DNA of 64,000 nt from Chaetomium olivaceum. Its lineage: Eukaryota; Ascomycota; Sordariomycetes; Sordariales; Chaetomiaceae. Every line of letters starts with the position of its first letter. Within the stretch, counting starts at the first letter, position 1. The translations under genes and the position numbers were made by a program. The notes under the pieces are model-generated. The model saw nothing but the letters and a program-made list of their open reading frames with translations, did not search any database and was not told where the DNA came from. Where the stretch lies: assembly GCA_039881045.1 (NCBI GenBank), contig JAYWVB010000042.1, positions 124,001-188,000 of the forward strand. The letters run 5' to 3'. This document shows, in pieces, positions 31,856 to 43,100 of this stretch.

Positions 31856-32604
31856 GAGGGGTGATGGGTGGTTTTTGTGATTTGTGAAGGGTGGGTTGTT
31901 ATGGGTTACAACGGGTGGTGGTGGGTGGTCTTTTTGATGATGGCGATGACGGTGATGATGGCGGGGGTAACCGGGGTGGTGCATATGCGGGCGATGGCAT
32001 GATCTTTTGGGAGGCGCGCATCCGGTTGGGGGAGGAATGGCGTTTGAAAGGAGAGGGGGGCTCAGCGGGGGTGGTATATTTTTATGTACGAAGTATATGA
32101 CATGACTGACGTGGCTTGGGTGGTGTGCATGGCATATTTGGGCACAAAGCGTGTATACTTGTTGGGATGTATTTACCCTCTGTCTTTTATCACTACCGAT
32201 TTCGACTAAATCTTGAAAAAAGGCGGAATAAGGCAGGCAACAACAGAACTGGCAAACAACTCGGAAGAAGGCAATGGATACATAGGAAGTGGCGTTGCTA
32301 CCTAGCGTAACAATTAGTACTGAATCAACATATACGATGATTGGTCCTAGATTTATAGAGTATGCAATGAAATGGTATAATATGTGTGCCGTATCGGCTC
32401 TAAGTCTGTCTGTTGTTGGACATCTCCCAGACCATGTATGCGATGCAATGCAAGTAAATATATCCAGACCGTCCCCCATGGATATATCCCAATCCCAGAT
32501 CTCGTTTTTCCCCCAACGCCTTGCCTTATCCAAACCAAAAACCACACCCCACCCCCAAAACCGTCATCACCAATTATTATCACGTATGTATGTACTGTAC
32601 CGCC
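31856..32604. other. Convergent intergenic spacer EIS1/Sfk1-like
   Basis: The 3' flanks of two convergent genes. The first 200 bp are strikingly G-rich on the plus strand (repeated ggtgg and gatgatgg), the remainder is AT-rich. No gene is visible. Confidence 0.5.
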
Positions 32605-33727
32605 CTAAAAGTTACTCGCCAAAGCCCGGCTCCTAGACCCGGACCTCCTCCCCTGCGCCACCCTGACCGCCTCAAACGACGCCCCGTTCCCCGGCCCCGC
32701 GCCAACAGCAGGCCCATTCAGGGTCGCCTCGCTCGACTGCCCCTCCTCCATCTCCCCCGCAGAACTGTACGGCCGCGGCAGCGCCTCCCTGTCCCCGCGC
32801 GTCAGACGCATGGTGGGAGCTGTGGTCATGCCACCACCACCACCACCACCACCACCACCACCACCAACTTCCTTTTGGTGGTGCTTCTCGTGATGGAGCG
32901 GGTGCAGGTCGTGCTTGGTGGCGGCGGCCGGGTACAGGTCGACATAAAACGAGAAGACGTAGGCGGAGAAGATGAAGGCGATGACCCACTCGAGCACGGC
33001 GCCGGCGTTGTAGTTGCGGGTGAAGGTGCACGCGACGAAGGCGATGGCGAGGAGCACCTCGATGATGACGAAGGTGAGCTTGATCCAGAAGGAGAGGCGC
33101 AGGATGCGGTGCTCGCGGTAGTCTGGTGAGGGGAGTTAGTTTAGTTTGGGTGGGGTGGGGCGGGGTGGTGGTGGAGGGTTGGGGGGGGATAGGCTTACGC
33201 ATTCCGAGGCGTTGGTATTCCCAGCAGATGAAGATGGCGGAGATCACGTAGCCAGCGATGAACAGCAGGAGAAAGATGTTGTGCAGGTCGGGTTGCCACA
33301 CCGTGTCGAAGATGCTGAGCAGAATCAGACCGGCGGTGCCAATGACAGCGAAGCCGATGGACAAGCCCGAGAGCACCTTCTCGCTGGTCGTCTTGTTAGG
33401 CGCCAGACGGCCCTTGTGGCGAAGCCATCGGTCGGAAGCGAACGAGATATCGAGAAGCACGGTGGTGAGAACAGAACCGGTGACGAACAATGGCTTAAGG
33501 TCGGATGCACCAATGTCGCTAATGTAGGCGACGTTCTGGCCCTCGGACATGGAGATGTAGCGGACGCTATCCTCAGAGACGACCCAGTAGAGCAGAAGAG
33601 CTAAAAGGGTCGCAAGCCAGACAAGGCCGGCGAGGATGGGCGTTACCTGGAATCGGTGTTAGGGTTGGGTGAGGTGGATGGGCAGGTGGAATGGACTAAA
33701 ACATACCCAGTATGATAAGCGAACCAT
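32605..33727 (-). CDS. Frag1/DRAM/Sfk1-family multispanning membrane protein
   Basis: A relative of yeast Sfk1 (plasma-membrane phospholipid asymmetry and PI4-kinase pathway) and animal DRAM/TMEM150 proteins. Minus-strand exons 33727-33707, 33646-33199 and 33122-32605 give 328 aa. The first exon is only MVRLSYW. Six hydrophobic segments are visible, in order: TPILAGLVWLATLLALLLYW, the LFVTGSVLTTVLLDISF helix, VLSGLSIGFAVIGTAGLILL, NIFLLLFIAGYVISAIFICW, WIKLTFVIIEVLLAIAFVAC and VLEWVIAFIFSAYVFSFYVDL. The extracellular-loop pattern between the first two and the E-Y-Q/Y-R-E-H segment around the second splice junction fit the Frag1 domain. The C-terminal tail is cytosolic and hydrophilic, with a His-rich patch and a run of 12 glycines. 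The second intron is very G-rich on the opposite strand. Confidence 0.82.
32831..32866. repeat. (CCA)12 trinucleotide repeat coding for polyglycine
   Basis: Twelve consecutive CCA triplets, GGT on the coding strand, encode the polyglycine run in the tail of the Sfk1-like protein. Confidence 0.95.
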
Positions 33728-34901
33728 TTTGATGATTCTGACTAACTACAAGTATTTTGCGAACGGGGGTAGTTGATCGCAAGGCAAGTAGTGGGCAGAC
33801 GAAGATGGGACGGTGAGATCTCAATTGGAGAGATTCCCACCAGGTATAGATCTATGAAAGAGATAAAAACGGAGAATAAAGATTCAAGATGACTTTGTCG
33901 TGAAATCTTGGCTAGAGAGAGGCTCGGAGTTTTGAAGGGGCCCGCTAGTGACGCAAAAAGAGAACCTTAAAGCCGTGTTGGTTGCAACGCTGGCCCGGCC
34001 CGGTTTTGGCTTTACAGGATTCGGGAGAGAGGATTGTTGAATGAAACAGGCATTCAGTAACTAATCATTCCGTCCCCGTCTCATTGATTTTAAACATGGC
34101 GAGGAAAGCAGTTGGCACTGACTTTGTCGTGTGATTGTCTCGAAATATTCCTAGTTGGGACTGCACATTGCACAGCCCTTGATTTCTGTTAAAACGCCAC
34201 GACTGCCGCGTGTCTCTAAAATGCAGTTGGGCGAGCGCACGACGACTGTTGTCTAGAAAAGGGATACAATCGGAAGTTCGGACGGTTTGACAATGCCGAA
34301 AGTGCGTGACGTCAGCCAGGCTGTGACGTAGCAAGGGTGAGTGAGACTGAAGTTGGCTTGGCGGGGCAATCTTTGGGCGATTTCAGCACCTAACCCTCTG
34401 ATTCCTTCCCGCTGACAACGAAACGAAGAGATATAAGAGATGCAGTGTAAAACTTCTTACACATGCTCAAAGCCACGGCCAAGACTCAAGGCCGCGTAAG
34501 TGTGAGATTTCACATTTGCTCGCCGTTCTTTTCGTTGGTTGTTTGTCTCGGCGCAATAATGCGATGAGGGATGTTTGATTCGCTGATCAGCCCTGCAGTT
34601 GAAATGATGTGATACAAACTTGAACTTGGCCTGCGAGTCACTGCCGGTGACTGCCGGTGGGCTGCTGGTGGCTGCCGATGGCTACCCGGAGATCAACGGA
34701 GTTAGCCTTGCTTTCGGCCGCCGCTGCAACCCCTGGTCGGTCGGCCGGGTTCGGGTCTTGGCATTCTCCCGATTCTCCAGACCCTGGTTTCTCCGATTCG
34801 CTGGCAATTGCATGTAACCTTCTTTCAACATCGCTGGAACACACAATACCCTTACCGTTCCAATACCGGCACCGACACCACCAGACGGGACCACCGTCAA
34901 G
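33728..34901. promoter_or_regulatory. Divergent promoter region Sfk1-like / CDK7
   Basis: About 1.2 kb between two genes pointing away from each other. A small imperfect tandem repeat, ctgccggtga/ctgccggtgg, lies at about 34640-34680, roughly 230 bp before the kinase start. No coding feature is visible. Confidence 0.45.
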
Positions 34902-36179
34902 ATGGCCGTCTCACCACTTGTCGCGCCCACATCTGACGCTCTTCAAACCGCCCGCGCAACATCCTCCCCATTCAAGCGACAACCCTCCGCCGTCCCATCG
35001 ACAGTCCCCTCCTCCAACGGCGGCAATGGCACCCCCCGCCTCATCCACAACGTCAACCGCCCCGGCCCACCCCCCGACGGGAGCACCCCGACCATCATGA
35101 CCCTCGACCCGATCGAACAGCTCAACGAAGACGAGAAGCGCAAGTACATCAAGGGCAAGAAGCTCGGTGAAGGTACCTACGCCAACGTCTACCTCGGCCA
35201 CTCGCGCCGCGACCCCTCCCTGCTGGTAGCCATCAAAAAGATCAAGGTTCAACAACAATACCAAGACGGCATGGCCCCCGACGCGGTGCGCGAACTCAAG
35301 TACCTGCGCGAGCTGCACCACCCCAACATCATCTCCCTCCTCTCCGTCTTCAGCTCCAAAGACCAGAACCTCAACCTAGTACTCGAGTACTTGCCCCTAG
35401 GCGACCTCGAGATGCTGATCCGCGACGTCGACCGCGTGCGGTACGGCGCGGGCGACATCAAGGCCTGGATGGGGATGCTGACGCGCGCCGTGTGGTTCTG
35501 CCACGACAATTTCGTCCTGCACCGCGACATCAAACCCAACAACTTACTGATCGCCGCCGACGGCGAAGTCAAGCTCGCCGATTTCGGTCTCGCGCGCGGG
35601 TTCGCCGACCCCGGCCGCCGCATGACCGCCAACGTCATCACGCGCTGGTACCGCCCGCCCGAGCTGCTCTTCGGCGCCCGCCACTACGGCGGCGCCGTCG
35701 ACATCTGGTCCGTCGGCATGGTCTTTGCCGAGCTGATCATCCGCGCGCCCTTCCTCGCCGGCAACACCGAGGTCGAGCAGATTGCGCTCATCTGCAAGCA
35801 GATCGGCACGCCGACAGAGGACAACTGGCCCGGCGTCACCCAGCTGCGCGAGTACACGGTCCCGAGCGAGGTGGTCGCCGTGTGGGGCAAGGAGGCCTAC
35901 ATGGGCCGGTTCGGCGCCGTGGGGGCGGACGGGGTTGATCTGCTGGTGAGGACCGTTGCGCTGGATCCCAAGAAGCGGATTACCGCCCGCGAGATGCTCG
36001 AGCACCGCTGGTGGCGCACGGATCCGAAGCCGACGAAGAAGGAGGATCTGCCGCGGAAGTCGGACGGTGGTGGGGAGGAGAAGATGGGTGCGGATTTGAA
36101 GCGGCGGAATGGCATTATCGAGGAGGACTCACGGGGCGCCAAGGTCGCGAGGAAGTTGGATTTTGGACAGGCCAAGTGA
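34902..36179 (+). CDS. KIN28: Cyclin-dependent kinase CDK7/Kin28, TFIIH kinase
   Basis: The TFIIH-associated kinase that phosphorylates Ser5/Ser7 of the RNA polymerase II CTD with cyclin H and MAT1. An intronless gene of 425 aa. The kinase domain starts at about residue 82: glycine loop GEGTYANV (89-96), catalytic lysine in VAIKKIK (K112), HRDIKPNN (D209), DFGLARGF (227-234), and TRWYRPPELLFG. Thr242 in RRMTANVITRWY aligns with the activating T-loop Thr170 of human CDK7. The second human T-loop site (Ser164) is replaced by Asp in FADPGRR, which could mimic phosphorylation. LLFGARHYGGAVDIWSVG and the KPLALDP-type end are typical of CDK7 rather than CDK1/2, which have PSTAIRE; here the corresponding helix reads GMAPDAVRELKYL. 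A roughly 75-residue Ser/Pro-rich N-terminal extension and a Lys-rich tail are fungal additions. No frame break is present. Confidence 0.93.
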   Translation: MAVSPLVAPTSDALQTARATSSPFKRQPSAVPSTVPSSNGGNGTPRLIHNVNRPGPPPDGSTPTIMTLDPIEQLNEDEKRKYIKGKKLGEGTYANVYLGHSRRDPSLLVAIKKIKVQQQYQDGMAPDAVRELKYLRELHHPNIISLLSVFSSKDQNLNLVLEYLPLGDLEMLIRDVDRVRYGAGDIKAWMGMLTRAVWFCHDNFVLHRDIKPNNLLIAADGEVKLADFGLARGFADPGRRMTANVITRWYRPPELLFGARHYGGAVDIWSVGMVFAELIIRAPFLAGNTEVEQIALICKQIGTPTEDNWPGVTQLREYTVPSEVVAVWGKEAYMGRFGAVGADGVDLLVRTVALDPKKRITAREMLEHRWWRTDPKPTKKEDLPRKSDGGGEEKMGADLKRRNGIIEEDSRGAKVARKLDFGQAK

Positions 36180-36502
36180 ACCAGCCAGTCAGTCAGACAG
36201 CACCATGCAAGCAGGTAGGGGTGTATTTGCCATTTCTGGGGCGGCGTTTCTTGAGTTTAGTTAAGTATCAAATCTGGCGTTGAGGCGGGGGTTGGTTCCG
36301 GCTCAAGAGGACGGCACATGGAAAAAAGGAGTTGTTTTTATTCTAGCAGGCTTGGGCTCATAAAGGAGGCCACCAGGTTCATCATTTATCGCTTCAAACC
36401 AAGAACGGTTACCGTTTTTCTCTATCCCCAACCAATTCATGAAGCGTTACTATATATCCATACCCCAACCCCACTGCTGTAGCCCAACCAACCACCCTCC
36501 CC
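36180..36502. other. Convergent spacer CDK7/recyclin
   Basis: A short 3' flank shared by two convergent genes; no gene or clear motif is visible. Confidence 0.4.
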
Positions 36503-39500
36503 TTACATCAAACAGCACTCCAGCCCATACATGGCCCTCTCCACATCCTTCCTAACCTGATACCAATCCGCCCGCCTCTCGGCATACTCATAGACCTCCT
36601 CGGCCCGAAAGATCCCCCCAAACCGATCCCCATCCGCAATAATCGTCGCCATCTCCTTGGCATGCCGCGCATCAATCAGATAGATCTGGCTCAGCTCCCG
36701 CAGGGCCTTGAAGTAGGCCAGCAGATCCTGGTTGCGCAGCGTGCGGATGTACTCAAAGTACAGGTTCATGTCGGCGATGAGCTTGATGGCGCCCTCGGTG
36801 CTGACGCGCTGGCGCTTCAGGTGCTTGCACACGGCCGTGAACAGCCGCAGCCCCACCTCGCCGTTGAAGACGTCCAGCATCGACTTGTCCGTGCTGCCGA
36901 CCAGCATCGACGTGTGCGACGCGACCAGGTCGCGGATCCGCTGCGCCGTTCGCGTCGGGCCAATGTCCATGTCGATTGTGCCTGGCTGGAGGATCGAGGC
37001 CCGCTTCTCGAAGGAGGAGGAGGAGGTTGTGGATGAGGCCGCGTCGGGTGTGCTGCCAGTCGCCGCAGCCGCCGCCGCCGCCGCACCACCCCCCGCCCCT
37101 GGGTTGTAGTCGGTTGGGAGCTGGGTGGTGGCGCAGAGGTATTCGACCTCGTCCATGAGCACGTCGATGCCCTTGTTGAGGCCCGCGGCGACGCTCTCGT
37201 CGAGCATCTGCTCGAACTTCTTCTTGGCGAGGCCAGCGGGATCGAGGAAATCGTTACGGTCCGCGATCTTGGGCCCCGCGAGCTGCTGCTCGTAGAAGAC
37301 GTCGATCATCTGCGAGATGAGGTCGCCCACGTTGACCAGCTCGATGAAGGTCACCAGCGGCGCCACGCCGCCCTTGTCGTGCTCGCTCACCTCGCGCGGG
37401 TTATACTGCGACAGGTGCACCACGGCCCGGTCAAACCCCGGCTTGACGTGCTTGCTGCCCAGGATGCGCAGCAGCGCGACGAAGATGGCCTCGCACTGCT
37501 CGCGCGCCTCGCCGCCCGCTTGCCCGCCGAGCTGGATGAACACGGCGACGCGCCCCAGGCTCGCCTTGGCCGAGTGCACCAGGCTCAGCGCCACTTCGAT
37601 GCTGAAGAGAGACTTAATGCCTTCTAGCCTCGATGTCATGAGTGCCGCCTTGGCTGCTAGCTCATCGGTTGGCGCCTTGCCCGGCATCGGACTGCTGGTG
37701 CGGTCAACCGTCGGTGGTATTGATGGGGCAGGAGATTGTGCGCGAGACTCCTGCTGGCTTAGATCCGCCGCCGCGATGCTGCCATTTGTGCTCGCCGCCG
37801 CAGACGGCTTGCTCGCGAATGGCGAACCGAGGGGTAGGCCTGGTAGTGAAAAGGTCGTCAACGTCGTTGGGAGTACCGTCACGGGCATCATCACGACCTT
37901 CCTGAACGAGGTCAAGAAGTCCTTCTTGTCCGCTTGCCGATTTGTGAAGTTTGCCATGTAGAACGATTCGGCGGTGGCGTCCTGTTCTGATAGCTTCTTC
38001 TCCCATTCCCCAACCTCTTGCTCCGCCTGCCTCGTGAACTCGTCAATCTCATCCTGCAGGTACAAATCAAGGTGCGGCTCGAACGCCTTGAGCACTAGTT
38101 CCTTCGCCCTCGCCTCCTGGTCCACATCTGCCCCTTTCGGGGGGGTCAAAGTCCGCAGGAACTGCAGCATCTGCTCAAAAATACCAGAAACCGCCCTCAA
38201 ATAGGACGGTATACTCCTCTCGTGTGTCTCGTCGAACAGCGGCGTAGCATACTCCATGACGACATCCTCCCGGACCTTGTCGACAAACACCCAAAACACA
38301 TGCCCCGGGTTCGGGAATATGCGCTCGATGATACCCGTCTGCTCGTTCACCTTGCGCGTGAGCACCTCGAAGAACCGCCGCGACGGTTCCAGCGTGACGC
38401 TATCCGCCAGCGCCTGGTTGACGCAATCCATCGAGTTGGCCAGCACCTCGCGGTCGGTGAAGACGGGGTGCTTCTGGATGAACAGCTCGACGGCGGCACT
38501 GCTCCCATTCAGCAGGGCCAGCACGTGGGCGTACTTGTTCATGCGCCCGTCGACGTCCCAGAACTCGTACCCCTGCTCGAACTCGCGCAGCACGGCGCTC
38601 TCGAAGATGCTCGTCATCGTATCCACTTTCTCTTCCCTCTTCTGCGCGCCCTGCGACCAGTCGCTCTTGGCGAAGGTGCGCAGGTTAGCCAGCATCTGGG
38701 CCTGGCGTTCCGGGTCGCGGAACACCTTGAAGACGAGCGGGTCGGTGTGTGTCTTGGCGCGGACGAGGTCGAAGTAGAAGGGCGCGAGGGCGCCGTAGAT
38801 CTTGCCGTACTCCTGCCTGGCCAGGCCGCGCACGCTCTTCGCATTTTTGATAACCTGCAGCAGCGCTTCCGGGTCTGTCGACGGGTCCTGGTGGTGTGTG
38901 TGTGTGTCGTCCCGCCGACCTTCATAGTCTCGAACCCATCCGTCACCTCCTCCACTTGTGGCTGTTGCTGCTGCAGCTCCCGCGCCTTCTGTTGTTCCGC
39001 CTCTTCCTTCAGCCGCCTCTCCTCCTCCAACCCCGCGTCAAACAACAAACTCTGCCGGTTCACCCCCCCTATCCCACTCCCACCCCCTACCGCACTCCCC
39101 CCCGCCCCAACCCCAACCCCAACCCCAGCTCCAGCTCCAGCCCCAGCAGCAACAGTAGCACTCGAAGCGGCCCTCCTTCTCGCCAGCATGACCTCCTCGA
39201 ACCTTCTCCTGGCAGCGGCCTCGTCCCAGCAGCCGAGGGCGCGCAGGCGGGCGACCCAGCGCGAGTCGTCGTAGACCATCTCGCGCATGCGGCGGGAGGC
39301 GCGGGCGAAGCGCAGCTGGTCGGCGACGGGGAGGTGGTCGAGGATGGTGGCGAGGATTTCTGTGGTAGTAGGAGTACAGATGTCAGTTAGGGGGGTGGGT
39401 GTGGTTGAGGGGTAGCTTGTTTAGGGGGTTTGAGGAGCGGGAAGGGGAGGGGGACCAGGAGGGGGAAGGGGAGATATGGATTGGATGCGGGAGTGGGAGC

Positions 39501-39624
39501 ATATACCGGCCGGGAGTACGGGTTTGCTGTCTATCATCTCGGTGGCTTGTAGCGTCTGGAGAATGCTCGTCCTCGGCGCATGGCCGGGGCCGGGGCCGGG
39601 CCCTCTTCGCGTTGCGGCAGTCAT
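36503..39624 (-). CDS. RCY1: Recyclin-1 (F-box plus Sec10-like), one frame break
   Basis: Rcy1/Pof6-type proteins combine an F-box with an exocyst Sec10-like body and act in endosome-to-plasma-membrane recycling. Minus-strand exons are 39624-39507 and 39359-36503 (991 aa). The F-box, EILATILDHLPVADQLRFA then ASRRMREMVYDDSRWVARL, is completed across the intron. A coiled, Gln/Glu-rich and Ala/Gly/Val-rich linker follows, then the Sec10-like region: ARQEYGKIYGALAPFY, RIFPNPGHVFWVFVDKVRED, SYLRAVSGIFEQMLQFL, and near the C-terminus AGLNKGIDVLMDEVEYLC and TQLPTDYNPGAGG. At the (GT)n tract 38893-38908 the frame changes. On one side the linker ends FETMKVGG; on the other DPEALLQVIKNAKSVRG begins. 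A one-base loss or an extra AC unit explains it. A weak alternative intron there does not fit the phase. Canonical Sec10 lacks the F-box, so recyclin is preferred. Confidence 0.87.
38893..38908. repeat. (GT)n microsatellite inside recyclin coding region
   Basis: A run of alternating GT lies exactly at the point where the recyclin reading frame changes, making slippage or an indel the likely cause. Confidence 0.85.
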
Positions 39625-40145
39625 GGCTGTTCGTTTGTTCGTGTTGTTGTCGAGGAGATGCTACGGGCCGGGTGGGTTGAAAGGGCGGTAATCATGTATG
39701 TACAGGGCGAGTCGTGGTCTCGTTACGTCGTTATGCCATTGGTAAAATGTATGTTCTTAAAGAGCGGACGGGGTGTTTGCGAGAATCACTACCAAGTCCG
39801 CCAACGATGGCGGGTGGGAGTGCCAAGTTCAAGCTTATGGGCATGCGCGGCATCCGCGATAGGGCATTGGGCAGGGGATAATTACGCCGTACGGTATTGC
39901 TCAGCGTATCGTGACGTAATTATCGCCGTTTCCGTCTTATACCCCCGTTCACAGCCAGCACAACTACCACCGCTTACTACTACGAGGTACTGACTGACGA
40001 CTGCCCCTGAGCGGGGAAATTCAAAGAATACAAGTCTCACAACAGTTATGAGAGTCAAAATTCACATTAATCATTTATACTCATTTCTCATCACAATCGT
40101 AAATCCGGCTTCACACGTCTCCCTCCTCTCCTCCGTTCTCACCCC
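39625..40145. promoter_or_regulatory. Spacer upstream of recyclin, downstream of IRC20
   Basis: Both neighbours run leftward, so this holds the recyclin promoter and the IRC20 3' flank. No gene is visible. Confidence 0.4.
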
Positions 40146-43100
40146 CTAATTCCCCGCCTCCACCCGCCTCTCCACCGCATTGATGGTAAGCAGCCGCCGA
40201 ATCTCAGGATTCGCGGGCTCCCTCTCCTCCCGCCTCCCCTTCGGATGCAGATGCCCAAACAAACACGTCCACAAATCATCCTTATCCACCGCCTCCCCCA
40301 AAATCCCATCCTTGCCCATCAGCTTCGACAAATGCGCCTGCTGCATCTCCAGCGCATTTGCCTCATCCAGCCTCGCATCCAACAACTCAGGCGTCGACTC
40401 CTTGGACTTGCCCTTCGCGTTCGCGTGCCGGCCCATGTGCTCCATGCGCCGCTGCACCGACAGGTCGTGGATGGATTCCTCGACCGTGCCGTCGACAATG
40501 TACAGCCACACCGTCGTCTCGTGCTGCTGTCCGATGCGGTCGACGCGGGCGATGGCCTGCAGCTCCAGCGCCGTGTTGAGCAGCGGCTCGCACAGGAAGA
40601 CGTGGTTGGCGTTGACCAGGTTCAGCCCGCTGGCGTGCGCGCGCGCGTGCAGCAGAAAGACCTCCGTGCCGGGGTCCTCCTTGAACATGGTGATGCCGTG
40701 CGCCTTGTCGAACGAGGTGTGGCCGATGCGGTACCGCCGGAACGCAAGCGCGAGGACGTCCAGGAATTCCTTGTACTGGGAGAATATGATGGACTTGGCG
40801 CCGGGGTCGGAGTCCCTTAGCCATAGGAGGTGGCGTGTCAACATGTCCACTTTGGTGGTGAAACTTGGTCCGTCCAGGTCGATGTTCTTAATCGCGGCTA
40901 ACTGGTCGGCATTGAACTCGCTGTAGATAGCCGAGACCTTCTTGGACGGAGTCGTTGGTACCTCATCCCCGCCGTCTCCGCTCCCCTGCTGTCTCTCCGA
41001 ATGCACCCTGAGCTCTTGCGGCTTCAGGGTGATATCGTAAAGGTTGTATTGGTGGAGCTTCTTCTTGCACATAGGGCAGTTGCGGTGTGCCCGTAGCCAC
41101 AGCGTGATGCATTCTTTGCAAAACAGGTGGCCGCAAACCGTCAAGACGCCAACCTCAAAGTTGGACTGGCAGATGATGCAAATCCGTTGCTCTCCCGAGT
41201 TCGACTCCGCGTCCTTGAGGAAGACAACTACCTATTGTCAGTAATATCCCACGGTTTCTTAGCCCGAAAGTACTCACGATAGCGGTGCTTGGACTTGGCG
41301 GCATCGAGCTGCTTCTCCAGCTTCTCTTCGTGCTTTTTGGACTCGGCCAAAGCAGCATCAAGTGCATCAGCCTCCAACGAGCCTTCGTACTCGGCAACTG
41401 TGTCCGAGACCTCTTGCAGTTGTCGGTAATAGTCGATCCGGGCGTTTGAGCGTGTCCATAAAACGCTCAATTTCCTTCTCCATGGCCGTAGCAACCTTGG
41501 CTTGTTCCTTTTGCTGGCTGTTTGTTGACTTCAGCAACGCCGAGACAACAGCGAGCTCCCTCGCGGATCTGGATGATTCCGTCCCCGCGTCGTGCTGGAG
41601 CTTGGCCGACAGAGTCCGCAACTCCGAGACTAGCCCGCGCAGCGACGTCAAAGGGTCTCCTTCGACAAACGGCGGCTTGGTCGCTTCGCAGACCCTCAAT
41701 AGCTCGAGGAACTTCTCGGGAAACGGACCCTCTCCCGCCGCGGCCCTCCGAGCCGCCGTCTTCGTTTCATGCTCCACCAGAAAGTTCTTCTGCCCCGTGA
41801 TCGAGGAATTCCTGTACGCAAGTGCTGTCCGTAATATTTGGAGGTAGACCAGGATTTCGTCCTGCAGTTTGGTCGATTGTTCGTATTCTTCGCCCGTGAT
41901 CTCGTCATTCTCCTCGTCAACCAAGGGTTTAAGGAGGAGTTGAATAACGTGTTCGCGCCAATCGTCAAGTTCGGCGGCTTGCTCATCCAAACCCACGTAG
42001 AGCTCCTCGAGGGCATCAGCAATCCTTCGGCTCTCGATACCGTTCTTGTCGACAGACTTGAAGGCTGGAACAACGGCGAAGGATTGCTCTACCGCAGCTT
42101 TCATAAGCCGGTCCATTAGCTTCCCGGCTTTGCCGTGACTCTGTTATATCGTTAGCTAGGTTCCTAGTCGGAAGCTTCGTTGGTTCCGTGCAGAAATTCA
42201 ACCTACCTCCTGAAGGATTTCTCTTCTGATATCCTTTGCACGGTCATACGCCTCGACCTCCAACTTTTCTAGACGCTTGAACTCATCCGAGTCGGGCACC
42301 GTCATCTCCTCGTTAGTCTTCATGGAGAAGTACGCATTTGCACAGAAGAAGACTGCTCTGTGTTGAATCTCGAGAGCCAGCCGCAGCCGCCGTCTGGCTT
42401 CTCCCACCCGCGGCGGGACAGTATCCTCACGATCTTCCCCCTCGCCATCTGCCTCGCCATCCTCACCCGATTTCGTGCGACGGGCTTCTTGCATTTCTTG
42501 CTCCAACTGAGCACGACCTTCATCCACCAACTCGGAGCACTTCGTTGCAACCTCTTGCCAAACGTCGAGCGCATCTTGCACCCGTTTCTGACAGGCGAGA
42601 ATCTGGCCCTTCAACAGGCCGGCCGAGAGAAAAGCGCGCTGGTCTGTCCTCACTGCGTTATCCGTTTGCTCGAGCATGGCGTCGAGAACTTCCGCGACGG
42701 TTCTCATAGGACCAGCTTTGTGGCCGAGGGCACGCCGGTTCCGGTTTCCCACTTCGGGATGCAGAACGGTCTGGCGAAGTCGGTCGAGAGCTACGCGCAT
42801 GGAACGCTGCACATCAGGGTCCTCGGGGTCCCAGTCGGCCTGCAGGGGGTTCCCTTGGGCGTCCAGGCCGCATGTCCCAGCGAGCTCCTCGAAAAGACTC
42901 TGGTAATGCTGTTCCTCGACGGCGGTGAACGGCATTGTGATGACGTAACGCTTTTGCGGTGGGATGTCAATCTCGTTCCTGACGAGACTCTTGCTGTGAC
43001 GCATAGAGATCGAGTTGAAAATCATCCGGAAAGACTCCTTGTCGAAAGTAGTGAGGAAGTTCCAAGTCTTGGTGTCTGATGCGTACGGTTCATGGCGCAA

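Noticed and set aside
38893..38940. Small intron at the recyclin frame change
   Set aside because: A GT...AG pair can be drawn (46 nt) but the donor gtcggc is poor and the resulting phase does not restore the Sec10-like frame.
38222..39274. 350-codon open frame on + strand
   Set aside because: Antisense shadow of recyclin; composition explained by the opposite-strand codon pattern.
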